Assembly: GCA_900756575.1 (NCBI GenBank)
Contig: CAAEKQ010000001.1
Span: forward strand, 1-51,543
Length of the DNA: 51,543 nt
Direction of reading: 5' to 3'
Origin: an uncultured Oscillospiraceae bacterium
GTDB lineage: Bacteria; Bacillota; Clostridia; Oscillospirales; Oscillospiraceae
Shown: in pieces, positions 26,208-34,383 of the stretch
How positions within the stretch are numbered: position 1 is the first letter of the stretch
Layout of the letters: every line of letters begins with the position of its first letter
Position numbers and translations under genes: made by a program
The notes under the pieces: generated by a model
Told to the model about the DNA's origin: nothing
What the model saw: the letters and a program-made list of their open reading frames with translations, nothing else
Databases searched by the model: none

Positions 26208-27749
26208 ATGAATCATCAGATGGTCATTGTCCTGGACTTTGGCGGTCAGTATAACCAGCTGATTGCCCGCCGCGTCCGGGAATGCAATGTCTACTGCGAG
26301 GTAAAGCCCTATACCACCCCCCTTGAAGAGCTGAAGGCCATGAACCCCATCGGCATCATCTTCACCGGCGGCCCCGGCAGCGTTTATGAGGAGAATGCGC
26401 CCCATTACGATCCTGCGATTTTTCAGCTTGGCGTGCCGATTCTGGGTATCTGCTATGGGTGCCAGCTGATGGCCCACACCCTGGGCGGTCAGGTGACTGC
26501 GGCCCAGGAGGATACGGCCCGGGAGTACGGCAAGACCAAGACCTATTATGATACTGGCTGCAAGCTGTTCCAGGGCCTGCCCCAGGAGGGCATTTCCTGG
26601 ATGAGCCACGGCGATTATATGGCAAAGGTGCCCGAGGGCTTCTCCCTGGTGGCCCATACGGATGCCTGCCCCAATGTGGCCATCTGCGATGAGAGCCGGG
26701 GCTTCTACGGCGTGCAGTACCATCCCGAGGTCAACCACACCGAAAACGGCGTGAAGATGATCCGGAACTTCCTGTATGAGGTCTGCCATGCGGCGGGTGA
26801 CTGGACCATGGGCGACTACTGCAAGACCGCCATTGCTTCCATCCGGGAGAAGGTGGGGAGCGGCAAGGTGCTGCTGGCCCTGTCCGGCGGCGTGGATTCC
26901 TCCGTTGCAGCGGCGCTTTTGGCCGAGGCAGTGGGCAATCAGCTGACCTGCGTATTCGTGGATCACGGCCTGATGCGGAAGAACGAGGGCGACGAGGTGG
27001 AAGCCGCGTTTGCCAAGTGGGACATCAACTTCGTCCGCGTGGATGCCGAGCAGCGGTTCCTGGGCAAGCTGGCCGGTGTGACCGAGCCGGAGCATAAGCG
27101 TAAAATCATCGGCGAGGAGTTCATCCGGGTATTCGAAGAGGAAGGCAAGAAGATCGGCTCCGTGGACTATCTGGTTCAGGGTACCATCTATCCCGACGTC
27201 ATCGAGTCCGGCACCGGCGATGCGGCTGTGATCAAGAGCCACCATAACGTGGGTGGTCTGCCGGATTACGTTGACTTCAAGGAGATCATCGAGCCTCTGC
27301 GGATGCTGTTTAAGGATGAGGTTCGTGCGCTGGGACGGGAGCTGGGCCTGCCCAAGTATCTGGTTCAGCGTCAGCCCTTCCCCGGCCCCGGCCTGGCCAT
27401 CCGCATCATCGGCGAGATCACCAAGGAGAAGGCGGATACCCTTCGGGATGCAGACGCCATCTTCCGGGAGGAGATCGCTAACGCCGGTCTCGATACCCAG
27501 ATCAGCCAGTATTTTGCTGTGCTGACCAATATGCGCTCTGTGGGCGTTATGGGCGACGGCAGAACTTATGACTATACCCTGGCGCTCCGCGGTGTTACCA
27601 CTTCCGACTTTATGACGGCCGACTGGGCACGGATTCCCTATGAGGTGCTGGATAAGATCAGCGTCCGGATCGTCAACGAGGTCAAGGGAATCAACCGGAT
27701 CGTTTATGATATTACGTCGAAGCCGCCGGCTACGATTGAGTGGGAATAA
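26208..27749 (+). CDS. guaA: GMP synthase (glutamine-hydrolysing)
   Basis: A 513-residue bifunctional enzyme converting XMP to GMP. The amidotransferase domain has Cys82 (GICYGCQL) and His173/Glu175 (QYHPEVNH). The PP-loop ATP pyrophosphatase motif is SGGVDSS at 227-233, and the C-terminal dimerisation part ends KPPATIEWE. ATG 26208 follows AAAGGAG. Its last codons GAG TGG GAA TAA are the left attachment core of the inserted element; the gene is not damaged. Confidence 0.96.
   Translation: MNHQMVIVLDFGGQYNQLIARRVRECNVYCEVKPYTTPLEELKAMNPIGIIFTGGPGSVYEENAPHYDPAIFQLGVPILGICYGCQLMAHTLGGQVTAAQEDTAREYGKTKTYYDTGCKLFQGLPQEGISWMSHGDYMAKVPEGFSLVAHTDACPNVAICDESRGFYGVQYHPEVNHTENGVKMIRNFLYEVCHAAGDWTMGDYCKTAIASIREKVGSGKVLLALSGGVDSSVAAALLAEAVGNQLTCVFVDHGLMRKNEGDEVEAAFAKWDINFVRVDAEQRFLGKLAGVTEPEHKRKIIGEEFIRVFEEEGKKIGSVDYLVQGTIYPDVIESGTGDAAVIKSHHNVGGLPDYVDFKEIIEPLRMLFKDEVRALGRELGLPKYLVQRQPFPGPGLAIRIIGEITKEKADTLRDADAIFREEIANAGLDTQISQYFAVLTNMRSVGVMGDGRTYDYTLALRGVTTSDFMTADWARIPYEVLDKISVRIVNEVKGINRIVYDITSKPPATIEWE
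27738..27749 (+). repeat. left attachment site core (attL)
   Basis: GAGTGGGAATAA, the last three guaA codons and its stop; repeated exactly at 37434-37445 in the same orientation. Confidence 0.8.
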
Positions 27750-27808
27750 TTTCACAAACCTGATTTTTCGTTGCAAATACAGTACTTTTAGGTGCTGGAT
27801 TTGCTCTA

Positions 27809-27830
27809 TGATACTGGTTTGATACTAAAT
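27809..27830 (+). repeat. left copy of a putative integrase arm-type repeat
   Basis: TGATACT-GG-TTTGATACTAAA, a tandem of TGATACT, about 60 bases inside attL. The same pattern occurs in the same orientation at 37313-37334 inside the right end. Confidence 0.6.
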
Positions 27831-27864
27831 TTGTTGTCAATTTGAAATTGCTGCAAAAATAATT

Positions 27865-27906
27865 ACCCGCTCTGCTAAGCATTCGTTTGGCAGAGCGGGT
27901 TTTTGC
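27865..27906. terminator. bidirectional terminator at the element's left end
   Basis: Perfect 11-base stem ACCCGCTCTGC/GCAGAGCGGGT (27865-27875 with 27890-27900) with A-rich left and T-rich right flanks. It ends the repressor gene and shields the element from guaA read-through. Confidence 0.8.
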
Positions 27907-27911
27907 TGTCT

Positions 27912-28469
27912 TTAGTTGCTTTTTCTCCATTGTACATAAGATTTAGAATTCTGGCTGCCATCACAGGTACAGGGCCAGTTGATTTTCCATTCAAAGTACT
28001 CGTCCTTTGATATGGCACCGGATTGATACTCTTGCTGACGAACCAGCCATTCACCCATGAATTCATCAACAAGACCATATTGAAAGTAGATGCCAACTGG
28101 GGGACGGGCGGGCCAATCGTCATTGTCGTTGTAGCGAACGGCGGTATCCTCAGATTCATTTACCCTGCCAGGGTTACGGACGAGCTGAAACAGCCGGATA
28201 GCGCCTGGATGATCTTCATCAAGCCAGAAGAATGTCCGCATGAAATCCTCTGCGCAGCCAGGGCAGATGGTATAGAAATTCTGCCGATCTATATGCAGGG
28301 CTTCGGCGATTTTGTCCAGCAGTTCTCTTTTTGGAACACGGTAGTTGGTTTCATACTGTGCGATACGGTTATCGGCGCTCTTTTCCTCGAAGCCAACGGC
28401 AAGACCCAATTCACGCTGAGTCATGCCGCGAAAGGTGCGAATTTTTCTAATCTTTTCTCCTACAGTCAT
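27912..28469 (-). CDS. XRE-family (Cro/C1-type) regulator of the element
   Basis: A 185-residue DNA-binding protein. Residues 5-65 form a helix-turn-helix of the Cro/C1 type (KIRKIRTFRGMTQRELGLAVGF, read in overlapping pieces, then DNRIAQYE). The remainder is an acidic/aromatic domain with CPGCAEDFMRTFFWLDEDHPGA that probably senses a signal or mediates dimerisation. It faces away from the excisionase gene across a 166-base control region with a palindrome and a repeated 18-mer, so it is the likely repressor of excision genes. Confidence 0.85.
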   Translation of the reverse strand: MTVGEKIRKIRTFRGMTQRELGLAVGFEEKSADNRIAQYETNYRVPKRELLDKIAEALHIDRQNFYTICPGCAEDFMRTFFWLDEDHPGAIRLFQLVRNPGRVNESEDTAVRYNDNDDWPARPPVGIYFQYGLVDEFMGEWLVRQQEYQSGAISKDEYFEWKINWPCTCDGSQNSKSYVQWRKSN

Positions 28470-28530
28470 AAATACTCACCAGCCTTTACTAGCAGTATAG
28501 CGTATATCTAAAAAATATGCAAGATAAATC

Positions 28531-28548
28531 TTAACAAAAAAGCGAATA
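28531..28548 (+). repeat. 18-mer repeat, copy 1
   Basis: TTAACAAAAAAGCGAATA: 16 of 18 positions match the exact pair at 28599-28616 and 37366-37383. It lies in the divergent control region between repressor and excisionase genes. Confidence 0.6.
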
Positions 28549-28554
28549 AAACGC

Positions 28555-28584
28555 TTGACATTAACGTGGGTGTTAATGTATAAT
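28555..28584 (+). promoter_or_regulatory. excisionase/integrase promoter with operator
   Basis: TTGACA (28555-28560), 18-base spacer, TATAAT (28579-28584). The spacer carries the inverted repeat ATTAAC-N6-GTTAAT (28560-28577). The C1-like protein encoded next door is the obvious candidate to bind it. Confidence 0.75.
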
Positions 28585-28598
28585 CAAAAATATAAAGA

Positions 28599-28616
28599 TT
28601 AACAAAAATGCGAATG
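28599..28616 (+). repeat. 18-mer repeat, copy 2
   Basis: TTAACAAAAATGCGAATG, just upstream of the excisionase ribosome site; identical to the copy at 37366-37383 near the right end of the element. Confidence 0.75.
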
Positions 28617-28635
28617 TAAAAAAGGAGGCTGCAAT

Positions 28636-28848
28636 ATGCAAGAAGTAATGTTCATTAGAGCCGACGAAGCTGCTGAGATTTTGGGAATATCCAAGCCTTA
28701 TGCCTATAGGCTGCTCAGGGACATGAATGATGAGTTAAAAAGCAAAGGATACCTTGTAATTCCCGGTAGAGTCAGTCGGAAGTACTTTGAAGAAAAATTC
28801 TATGGGATGTGTGAGGTGGAGAAGGGGGGAGACAATGCCAGCGTATAA
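28636..28848 (+). CDS. excisionase-like helix-turn-helix protein
   Basis: A 70-residue basic protein of the MerR/excisionase winged-helix type (FIRADEAAEILGISKPYAYRL, recognition helix near residues 20-35). It starts at ATG 28636 after AAGGAGG and overlaps the integrase gene by 14 bases. It probably bends attachment-site DNA to favour excision and may bind the 18-mer repeats. Confidence 0.82.
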   Translation: MQEVMFIRADEAAEILGISKPYAYRLLRDMNDELKSKGYLVIPGRVSRKYFEEKFYGMCEVEKGGDNASV

Positions 28849-29932
28849 GGATCGTAATAAAGGAACGTGGTATGCGTCCTTTTACTGCGAGAGTTGGACA
28901 GGAACAAAGCAAAAGAAATTGAAACGGGGGTTCAAAACAAAAAGGGATGCACTGGAATGGGAGCGGGAATTTCTCCAGCAGAAGAATGCGGACTTAAATA
29001 TGACATTTGCTAACTTTGTAGTTCGCTACACAGAGGATCAAAAGAGCCGATGCAAGGAGAGTACCTGGGCTAGCAAAGAGCACATTATCGAAACAAAGCT
29101 GCTGCCCTATTTCGGAAAGCTGAAAATGTGCAGTATTACGGCGCAGCAGATTATTACCTGGCAGAATGAACTCATCAATTTTAAGGATGCGAATGGAAAG
29201 CCATATTCGCCAGTTTACCTGAAAACGATTCATAACCAACTTAGCGCTATTTTTAACCATGCGGTGCGCTATTACAATTTGCGGGAGAATCCCTGCAAAA
29301 AGGCGGGGAGCATGGGGAAGAAGAAAAATCGAGAAATGCTCTTTTGGACAAAGGAAGAGTATTTGAGATTTGCAGAGGCCATGATGGACAAGCCTATGTC
29401 CTACTACGCGTTTGAAGTGCTTTATTGGTGTGGAATCCGGGAAGGGGAGCTGCTGGCATTAACCCCATCTGACTTTGACTTTCAGAAACGCACGCTTACC
29501 ATCAACAAGTCCTTTCAGAGAGTCAACGGAAAGAATTTGATTACCTCCCCCAAGACGGAAAAGAGCAACCGAACGATCATCATTCCAGAATTTCTAGCAG
29601 AGGAGCTTCAAGAATACTTGAAGATGCTCTATAAAATGGGGCCGGAGGATCGCATGTTTCCGGTAACGAAAACGTATCTCTACCGGGAGATGGAGCGAGG
29701 TACAAAGGAAACCGGGGTCAAACGTATACGAATTCACGATATTCGACACAGCCATGTGAGCTTGCTGATCGATCTTGGATTCTCGGCAACTGCGATTGCG
29801 GATCGGCTGGGCCATGAAAGCATTGAGATCACCTATAATTACGCACATCTGTTCCCGTCAAAGCAGACGGAAATGGCAGATAAATTGAACATGGAAAGGG
29901 GCATGGATCATGTCACAGAAGAACAGGGATGA
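28835..29932 (+). CDS. int: tyrosine recombinase (integrase)
   Basis: A 365-residue site-specific recombinase. The N-terminal arm-binding domain (about residues 1-55) is followed by a SAM-like core-binding domain (about 57-150) and the catalytic domain. Catalytic residues visible: Arg202 (GIREGELL), Lys240 (SPKTEKS), His301 and Arg304 (HDIRHSH), His327 (LGHESIE), Tyr336 (YNYAHLF). Start MPAYKDRNKG at 28835 is supported by GGGGGGA. It should act at the guaA-end repeat. Confidence 0.93.
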   Translation: MPAYKDRNKGTWYASFYCESWTGTKQKKLKRGFKTKRDALEWEREFLQQKNADLNMTFANFVVRYTEDQKSRCKESTWASKEHIIETKLLPYFGKLKMCSITAQQIITWQNELINFKDANGKPYSPVYLKTIHNQLSAIFNHAVRYYNLRENPCKKAGSMGKKKNREMLFWTKEEYLRFAEAMMDKPMSYYAFEVLYWCGIREGELLALTPSDFDFQKRTLTINKSFQRVNGKNLITSPKTEKSNRTIIIPEFLAEELQEYLKMLYKMGPEDRMFPVTKTYLYREMERGTKETGVKRIRIHDIRHSHVSLLIDLGFSATAIADRLGHESIEITYNYAHLFPSKQTEMADKLNMERGMDHVTEEQG

Positions 29933-30233
29933 GCATAACCGCTGGCGAAACAAGACTATTGCATTTCGGGTATCCCCCGAAGAAAACGAGCAGTTGGAGC
30001 GCTGCGTGCGGCTTTCTGGCCTGACAAAGCAGGACTATATCCTTCACCGACTTGAAAATCGTTCGGTGGTGGTGCAGGGCAACCCCAGAGTGTTTAAGGC
30101 GCTACGGGGCGAGCTGGGGGCCGTGGCGGCAGAATTACGGCGCATTGAAGCTGGCGCTGGTGTCGATGATGAGCTGCTTGCCACGATCAAGCTGCTGGCT
30201 GAAATTATGAATGGAATGAAGGAGGAATGCTGA
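29910..30233 (+). CDS. MobC-like relaxosome protein
   Basis: A 107-residue protein with a ribbon-helix-helix N-terminus (NKTIAFRVSPEENEQLERCV, then LTKQDYILHRL), the form seen in plasmid mobilization accessory proteins. These bind oriT and help the relaxase nick. It overlaps the integrase gene by 23 bases and is followed directly by the ATPase gene (TGA-GTG). Confidence 0.75.
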   Translation: MSQKNRDEHNRWRNKTIAFRVSPEENEQLERCVRLSGLTKQDYILHRLENRSVVVQGNPRVFKALRGELGAVAAELRRIEAGAGVDDELLATIKLLAEIMNGMKEEC

Positions 30234-31382
30234 GTGACTGGGGCAATAGAGAAAACGACTGTTCCGAATCCGTCTGCTGCAACAGACGGGGAACAGCCGT
30301 TTCACAAAGAATCTACCAGCAGTATAACAGAGCGGACAGAAAAATGCAAGGAGGAAGATTCCGAGGATATCTTCGCGCGAATCCGAAGAATGCAGAACCC
30401 CAACTATCTCCATACCGTAACGCTGGAAGAACTCTACGAAACGGTATACGAGAGCAGCCCTCCCATTGTGGAGCGGCTGCTCTGGCCGGGGACATATCTG
30501 TTTGTGGGTGCGCCTAAGGTGGGCAAATCCTTCATGGTAGCCCAGATTGCCTATCATGTCAGTATGGGGATTCCATTATGGGGATTTCCAGTGCATTCCG
30601 GTACAGTCCTGTATTTAGCGCTGGAGGATGATTATCAGCGGCTCCAGAGTAGGCTATACCGGATGTATGGGACAGAAGGAACTGAGAAATTACATTTTGC
30701 GGTCTGTGCAAAACATTTGGAGGATGGCTTGGAGGGGCAGCTGGAAGAATTCGTGAGAAATCACCCGGATACAAAGCTGGTGATTATTGATACGCTGCAA
30801 AAGGTAAGAGAGATGAATGCAGAATATTATAGCTATGCCAACGACTATGCTTTGATTGCAAAACTCAAGGAGTTTGCGGGAGCGCATAAGCTCTGTATGC
30901 TGCTGGTGCATCATACCAGAAAGCAGCAGTCGGATGATAAGTTTGACATGATCTCCGGTACTAATGGCCTATTGGGTGCTGCGGATGGGGCGTTTCTAAT
31001 TCAGAAGCTCGTGCGGTTAAAACCGGGAATCACAGTGGATGTATCGGGACGTGATCAGCAGGATCAGCGGCTGACCTTTGAACGAAATCCGGAAAATCTT
31101 CGCTGGGAGCTGGAGAATGTGGCGGTTGAAGCATGGACGGCCCCGCCGGAGCCGGTTTTAGAGGCGGTGGCAAAGCAGCTCCCGGAAAGCGGGATGCAGT
31201 GGCAGGGCCGGCCCAGCCAGCTAGCGGAGCTGCTGGGGCTGGAGATCAGCCCGGTAGCATTGACAAAGCGCCTCAACGTCAATGCGGATCGGCTGATGCA
31301 GGATTATGGAATCCGGTACCAGTGGCGGCGCAGCCATGAGGGAAGGATCATCACCCTGCAAAAGCTGGAGCAGGAGGCGTGA
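30234..31382 (+). CDS. AAA family ATPase (RepA-like)
   Basis: A 382-residue protein starting at GTG 30234 directly after the previous stop. After a disordered N-terminus of about 50 residues comes a RecA-type ATPase with Walker A GAPKVGKS (92-99), an E-D-D pair in LALEDDYQRLQSRL, Walker B LVIIDTLQK, and sensor LLVHHTRK. It belongs to the hexameric RepA/AAA_25 helicase-like group found in plasmids and mobilizable elements. It may unwind element DNA during transfer or circular-form replication. The C-terminal about 80 residues look like a winged helix. Confidence 0.8.
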   Translation: MTGAIEKTTVPNPSAATDGEQPFHKESTSSITERTEKCKEEDSEDIFARIRRMQNPNYLHTVTLEELYETVYESSPPIVERLLWPGTYLFVGAPKVGKSFMVAQIAYHVSMGIPLWGFPVHSGTVLYLALEDDYQRLQSRLYRMYGTEGTEKLHFAVCAKHLEDGLEGQLEEFVRNHPDTKLVIIDTLQKVREMNAEYYSYANDYALIAKLKEFAGAHKLCMLLVHHTRKQQSDDKFDMISGTNGLLGAADGAFLIQKLVRLKPGITVDVSGRDQQDQRLTFERNPENLRWELENVAVEAWTAPPEPVLEAVAKQLPESGMQWQGRPSQLAELLGLEISPVALTKRLNVNADRLMQDYGIRYQWRRSHEGRIITLQKLEQEA

Positions 31383-31387
31383 CACTT

Positions 31388-31570
31388 GGTGACGGTTGTG
31401 ACGGTTCAGCGTGACCACCCTACAACTGTCGCAACCGTCACCAACCGACACGGAGACAAAGCGGCTCCGGGGAGAAGCGTTCCCCCAGCCCCTCTCGCCC
31501 GTGGCGAGCGCAAGGCATCTTTTGGCGCTCGTGCCAAAAGTGCTTTTGCGTTACTTTTGGAAAAAGTAAC
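31388..31570 (+). other. candidate origin of transfer (oriT)
   Basis: Three inverted repeats lie between the ATPase stop and the relaxase start. These are an 11-base GGTGACGGTTG/CAACCGTCACC pair (31388-31398 with 31432-31442), an 8-base CTTTTGGC/GCCAAAAG pair (31519-31526 with 31533-31540), and a 9-base GTTACTTTT/AAAAGTAAC pair (31550-31558 with 31562-31570). Position just upstream of a MobV gene and the hairpins fit an oriT. A 78-codon frame (31386-31622) runs through it but starts without a ribosome site and is unlikely to be a gene. Confidence 0.55.
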
Positions 31571-31605
31571 AAAACCACCGGCTGACGCCGGAGAAAAGGA
31601 GTTTG

Positions 31606-32814
31606 ATGAATCGGACAATTAGCATTATGGTTGGAAAAGGCTCGGTCAATCACAACAGCCGAAAGTTCCATGCAAAGAATACCGACCCAGAGCGTAGTTA
31701 TCTGAATGTGGAATACTGCGATGAAAATCTCCAGTCGGTTTACCATCAGCTATTTGATGAGGCACAGCAGCGGTACAATGCAAAGCAAAAGCGAGCGGAT
31801 CGGATGATTCCAGATTACTATGAAAAAATCCGGTCTGGCAAGCAGGAGAAGCTGTTCCATGAGGTGATCGTTCAAATCGGGAACAGGGAGGACATGAACG
31901 CACAGAGCGAGAATGGAGCACTGGCGGCGCAGGTGCTGGACGAATATATGCGGGAATTTCAGAAGAGAAATCCGAATCTTCGTGTGTTTTCTGCCCACCT
32001 GCACATGGATGAGGCTACTCCGCATTTGCACGTTGATTTTGTACCGTTTACCACCGGCAGCAAGCGGGGGATGGATACCCGTGTATCGCTGAAAAAGGCT
32101 CTGGCGGCGCAGGGCTATACGGGCGGCTCTAGAGGTGATACCGAGTGGAACCAATGGGTTGCTGCGGAAAAGAATGCCCTGGCCGTGGTGATGGAGCGTC
32201 ATGGAATCCAGTGGGAAAAGAAGGGCACCCACGAAAAGCACCTATCTGTGCTGGACTTTGAGAAGCGGGAACGGGCCAAGGAGGTTGCGGCGCTGGAATC
32301 TCAAAAGACGGAGCTACAGGAGCGTGTGGACGATCTCCAAGAAAACTATATACAGCAATCTGAACAGGTGGAGCAGGTTGAAAAAACGCTCCAAGCCATT
32401 CGGGATCAGCAGCTTTCTGTGGAGCAGGTGGAGGCAGTCGAGGCAAAGCCGGTGCCGTTGACTGGCAAGGTGATGATCTCAAAGCAGGATTATGAAACCC
32501 TGACGATGGCGGCACAGAAATATGTGGTGCAGGAAAAGAAAGAGGGGAGGATTCAGCGGCTGCTGGATGCGGCGAACGAGAAGATACAGGGCCTGCTTCG
32601 CACGGTGTCAGAGCTTAAGCAGACGATATTCGGGCTGAATCAGCGAGTGGCGAATCTGGAAGGCGAATTGGCGCAAGAGCGTTCCTTTGAAAAACGGTTT
32701 GCGGCACAGCGTATGGAGCAGGAGAATGTGCGGTTGAAACGGGAGAATAAACGGTTTCGGGATATATTGAAGCAGCATAATTTGTTGCCGAAGAATAGGG
32801 GCATCGAAAGATAA
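31606..32814 (+). CDS. MobV-family relaxase (Mob/Pre)
   Basis: A 402-residue relaxase. Motif I is NHNSRKFHAKN (15-25) and the metal-binding motif is HLHMDEATPHLH (131-142), both diagnostic of MOBV. From about residue 220 the chain is long heptad-rich coiled coil (E-Q-V-E-Q-V-E-K...), usual for the family. It nicks oriT and leads the strand to the recipient through a helper system. ATG 31606 is 5 bases after AAAAGGA; a TTG lies at 31603. Confidence 0.92.
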   Translation: MNRTISIMVGKGSVNHNSRKFHAKNTDPERSYLNVEYCDENLQSVYHQLFDEAQQRYNAKQKRADRMIPDYYEKIRSGKQEKLFHEVIVQIGNREDMNAQSENGALAAQVLDEYMREFQKRNPNLRVFSAHLHMDEATPHLHVDFVPFTTGSKRGMDTRVSLKKALAAQGYTGGSRGDTEWNQWVAAEKNALAVVMERHGIQWEKKGTHEKHLSVLDFEKRERAKEVAALESQKTELQERVDDLQENYIQQSEQVEQVEKTLQAIRDQQLSVEQVEAVEAKPVPLTGKVMISKQDYETLTMAAQKYVVQEKKEGRIQRLLDAANEKIQGLLRTVSELKQTIFGLNQRVANLEGELAQERSFEKRFAAQRMEQENVRLKRENKRFRDILKQHNLLPKNRGIER

Positions 32815-32816
32815 GC

Positions 32817-32855
32817 AAAACGCAGCCACCCACAAGGGACGGCTGCGTTTTGCTT
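32817..32855. terminator. bidirectional terminator between relaxase and cargo
   Basis: Perfect 11-base stem AAAACGCAGCC/GGCTGCGTTTT (32817-32827 with 32841-32851), serving the plus-strand relaxase gene and the minus-strand secreted-protein gene. Confidence 0.8.
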
Positions 32856-32865
32856 TGGTTATGGA

Positions 32866-33315
32866 TTAGGAAAAATTACCGTTTTTGTCACAGTAAAGGG
32901 TAACTGTACGGGACTCTGAATCACCGAGATATTTAATGCGACCAGTAGCAGTAGCGTAGTTGCTGGCATAACTGGCGGATTTAGAAACATAGACAACATT
33001 CGAGTCGTATATGGCGACAGAAGCCGAGGAACCAGTGGCCCATGAGGTGCTGCCGGTATACTTAAAGCTGCCGGTAACGGATACCGCATAGAGGGCATGA
33101 CCGCTTGCGGTGTATCTGGTGTGAGTCTTTGTCTTGGAGGTAGAGGTTGTGGCTCTAGTTACTGGCGTGTTACTGGTGATTTCCTCAATGATGTACCCAC
33201 CATCCGGCAGATCTATACGGGTGGTAGTGTTGGCTGTGTCAAGTGCAGCAGCCTGGGGAATTAATAGTGAAAAACAACAGCAAATTGTTAGAAGCAATGC
33301 AAAGAATTTTTTCAT
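32866..33315 (-). CDS. secreted protein of unknown function (cargo)
   Basis: A 149-residue protein with a classic signal peptide (MKKFFALLLTICCCFSLLIP, cleavage probably after the following Ala-rich site). The mature part is Ser/Thr/Tyr/Ala-rich and probably all beta (HALYAVSVTGSFKYTGST, VAIYDSNVVYVSKSASYAS), ending in TLYCDKNGNFS. Small secreted proteins with a similar end are familiar from Firmicutes but have no assigned role. ATG 33315 follows AAAGGAG; it ends the PadR minus-strand operon. Confidence 0.75.
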   Translation of the reverse strand: MKKFFALLLTICCCFSLLIPQAAALDTANTTTRIDLPDGGYIIEEITSNTPVTRATTSTSKTKTHTRYTASGHALYAVSVTGSFKYTGSTSWATGSSASVAIYDSNVVYVSKSASYASNYATATGRIKYLGDSESRTVTLYCDKNGNFS

Positions 33316-33338
33316 TATATCTTCTCCTTTACGAATCA

Positions 33339-33755
33339 CTAATATTGGGCCAATGCGGAAGGTGTGGGATCGGCGCCGTCTGGAGCACTATCAAAAGTTT
33401 CAACGAAGTAACCATCATAAAAATCATGACGCATATATGTAGTTACCGCATATAGTATACCGATAACAAGCGCCAATACTGCCGCAACCACAATAACGCC
33501 TATTGATATCTTACGTTTGGCCGATAACTTGTGGGATAACTCTTTGGGATCGATTTGCGTAGTAAACGATTTGGCAATCGATTCCGGACTTCCGATGGCA
33601 GAATACAAATCCTCCCTTGTCGCATTCGGATGTGCCTCAAGGAATGCGTAGACATCTGCCTCTAACTCCAGGATGCATCGCTTTTTCTCACTTGGGCTGC
33701 AAGGAAGAAGTTTTTTTACATCCAGAAGATATTGCCTTAGTAGAGCGTCATTCAT
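33339..33755 (-). CDS. HAAS-type membrane protein (DUF1700-like)
   Basis: A 138-residue protein. Residues 1-75 form the helical alpha-alpha domain typical of proteins encoded next to PadR regulators (LLPCSPSEKKRCILELEADV, then a GSPESIAKSF segment). Next come a basic stretch, one membrane helix (about 86-106, ISIGVIVVAAVLALVIGILY) and a short acidic outside tail. ATG 33755 is supported by AAAGGAG. It overlaps PadR by 8 bases. Such partners are thought to link PadR to membrane or envelope signals. Confidence 0.78.
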   Translation of the reverse strand: MNDALLRQYLLDVKKLLPCSPSEKKRCILELEADVYAFLEAHPNATREDLYSAIGSPESIAKSFTTQIDPKELSHKLSAKRKISIGVIVVAAVLALVIGILYAVTTYMRHDFYDGYFVETFDSAPDGADPTPSALAQY

Positions 33756-34110
33756 TGGATGATTTCTCCTTTCGCAGTTCTGGAGGTGTGGAGAGTATTT
33801 TCCCCAATGCATCCTCAAAAGCTTGATGCTCCGCAAGTAAATCATGGTAAAGCGCAACGCCGCTTGGCTCTATATGGTAATAGATGCGAAACTTGCGCCG
33901 CCCGATTGGAACCTGGGTCTCGGAAATATACCCTTCATCCCGCAGACGGTATAGAACCGGATACAAGGAACCGATTTGAATGGAGATCACTCCACCGCTT
34001 CGCTCCGCAATGGTCTGGACGAGCTGATAACCGTATAAATCTGCCTCATTTAGCAGAGACAGTGCTATCATCTCAATGGTTCCATTGCGAAAATAATCAC
34101 GTTTTCCCAT
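33748..34110 (-). CDS. PadR-family transcriptional regulator
   Basis: A 120-residue winged-helix regulator: MIALSLLNEADLYGYQLVQT forms the first helices, QIGSLYPVLYRLRDEGYI the recognition helix, then the wing and a C-terminal dimerisation helix. First gene of the minus-strand cargo operon. The start MGKRDYF at 34110 is preferred over the ATG at 34128, which lies in the operator region. It is likely autoregulated through the palindrome at 34125-34138 and may also control the divergent plus-strand pair. Confidence 0.88.
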   Translation of the reverse strand: MGKRDYFRNGTIEMIALSLLNEADLYGYQLVQTIAERSGGVISIQIGSLYPVLYRLRDEGYISETQVPIGRRKFRIYYHIEPSGVALYHDLLAEHQAFEDALGKILSTPPELRKEKSSNE

Positions 34111-34124
34111 AAGCGTTATCACCA

Positions 34125-34172
34125 ACAATACGTATTGTATTTATATAATATCACTAAAATTATTTCTGTCAA
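34125..34172 (-). promoter_or_regulatory. padR promoter and palindromic operator
   Basis: On the minus strand TTGACA (34172-34167), 16-base spacer, TATTAT (34150-34145). A perfect 14-base palindrome ACAATACGTATTGT (34125-34138) sits at the expected transcription start. Confidence 0.7.
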
Positions 34173-34207
34173 TGTTTTTACGAAAAAACACTATTGACAA
34201 TAATGTT

Positions 34208-34235
34208 TTGACATGATAATATGCGAATGTAAGAT
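34208..34235 (+). promoter_or_regulatory. promoter region of the plus-strand cargo genes
   Basis: TTGACA (34208-34213), 16-base spacer, TAAGAT (34230-34235); an alternative TTGACA (34194-34199) pairs with GATAAT (34215-34220) at 15 bases. The spacer contains ATGCGAATGTAA (34221-34232), also found just before the excisionase gene (28608-28619). The leader then carries a three-codon ORF (ATG CAG AAA TAA, 34271-34282) behind AAAGGTGGAG. Confidence 0.5.
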
Positions 34236-34383
34236 AAAAACACGAATATGAGAGAAAGGTGGAGAGGCCGATGCAGAAATAATTTGCATTCGAGTGAAAG
34301 AAAACTAAATAGATCCTTGAATATCTAACTTTATTTTATAATCAACAGTTTAGACAACAATCTTTAAAGGAGGTACAGAAGAA

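Noticed and set aside
28023..28511. 162-codon plus-strand frame opposite the XRE regulator
   Set aside because: Opposite a clear helix-turn-helix gene with its own start and operator region.
31386..31622. 78-codon ORF between the ATPase and relaxase genes
   Set aside because: No ribosome site, runs through three inverted repeats, and composition looks non-coding; better read as oriT DNA.
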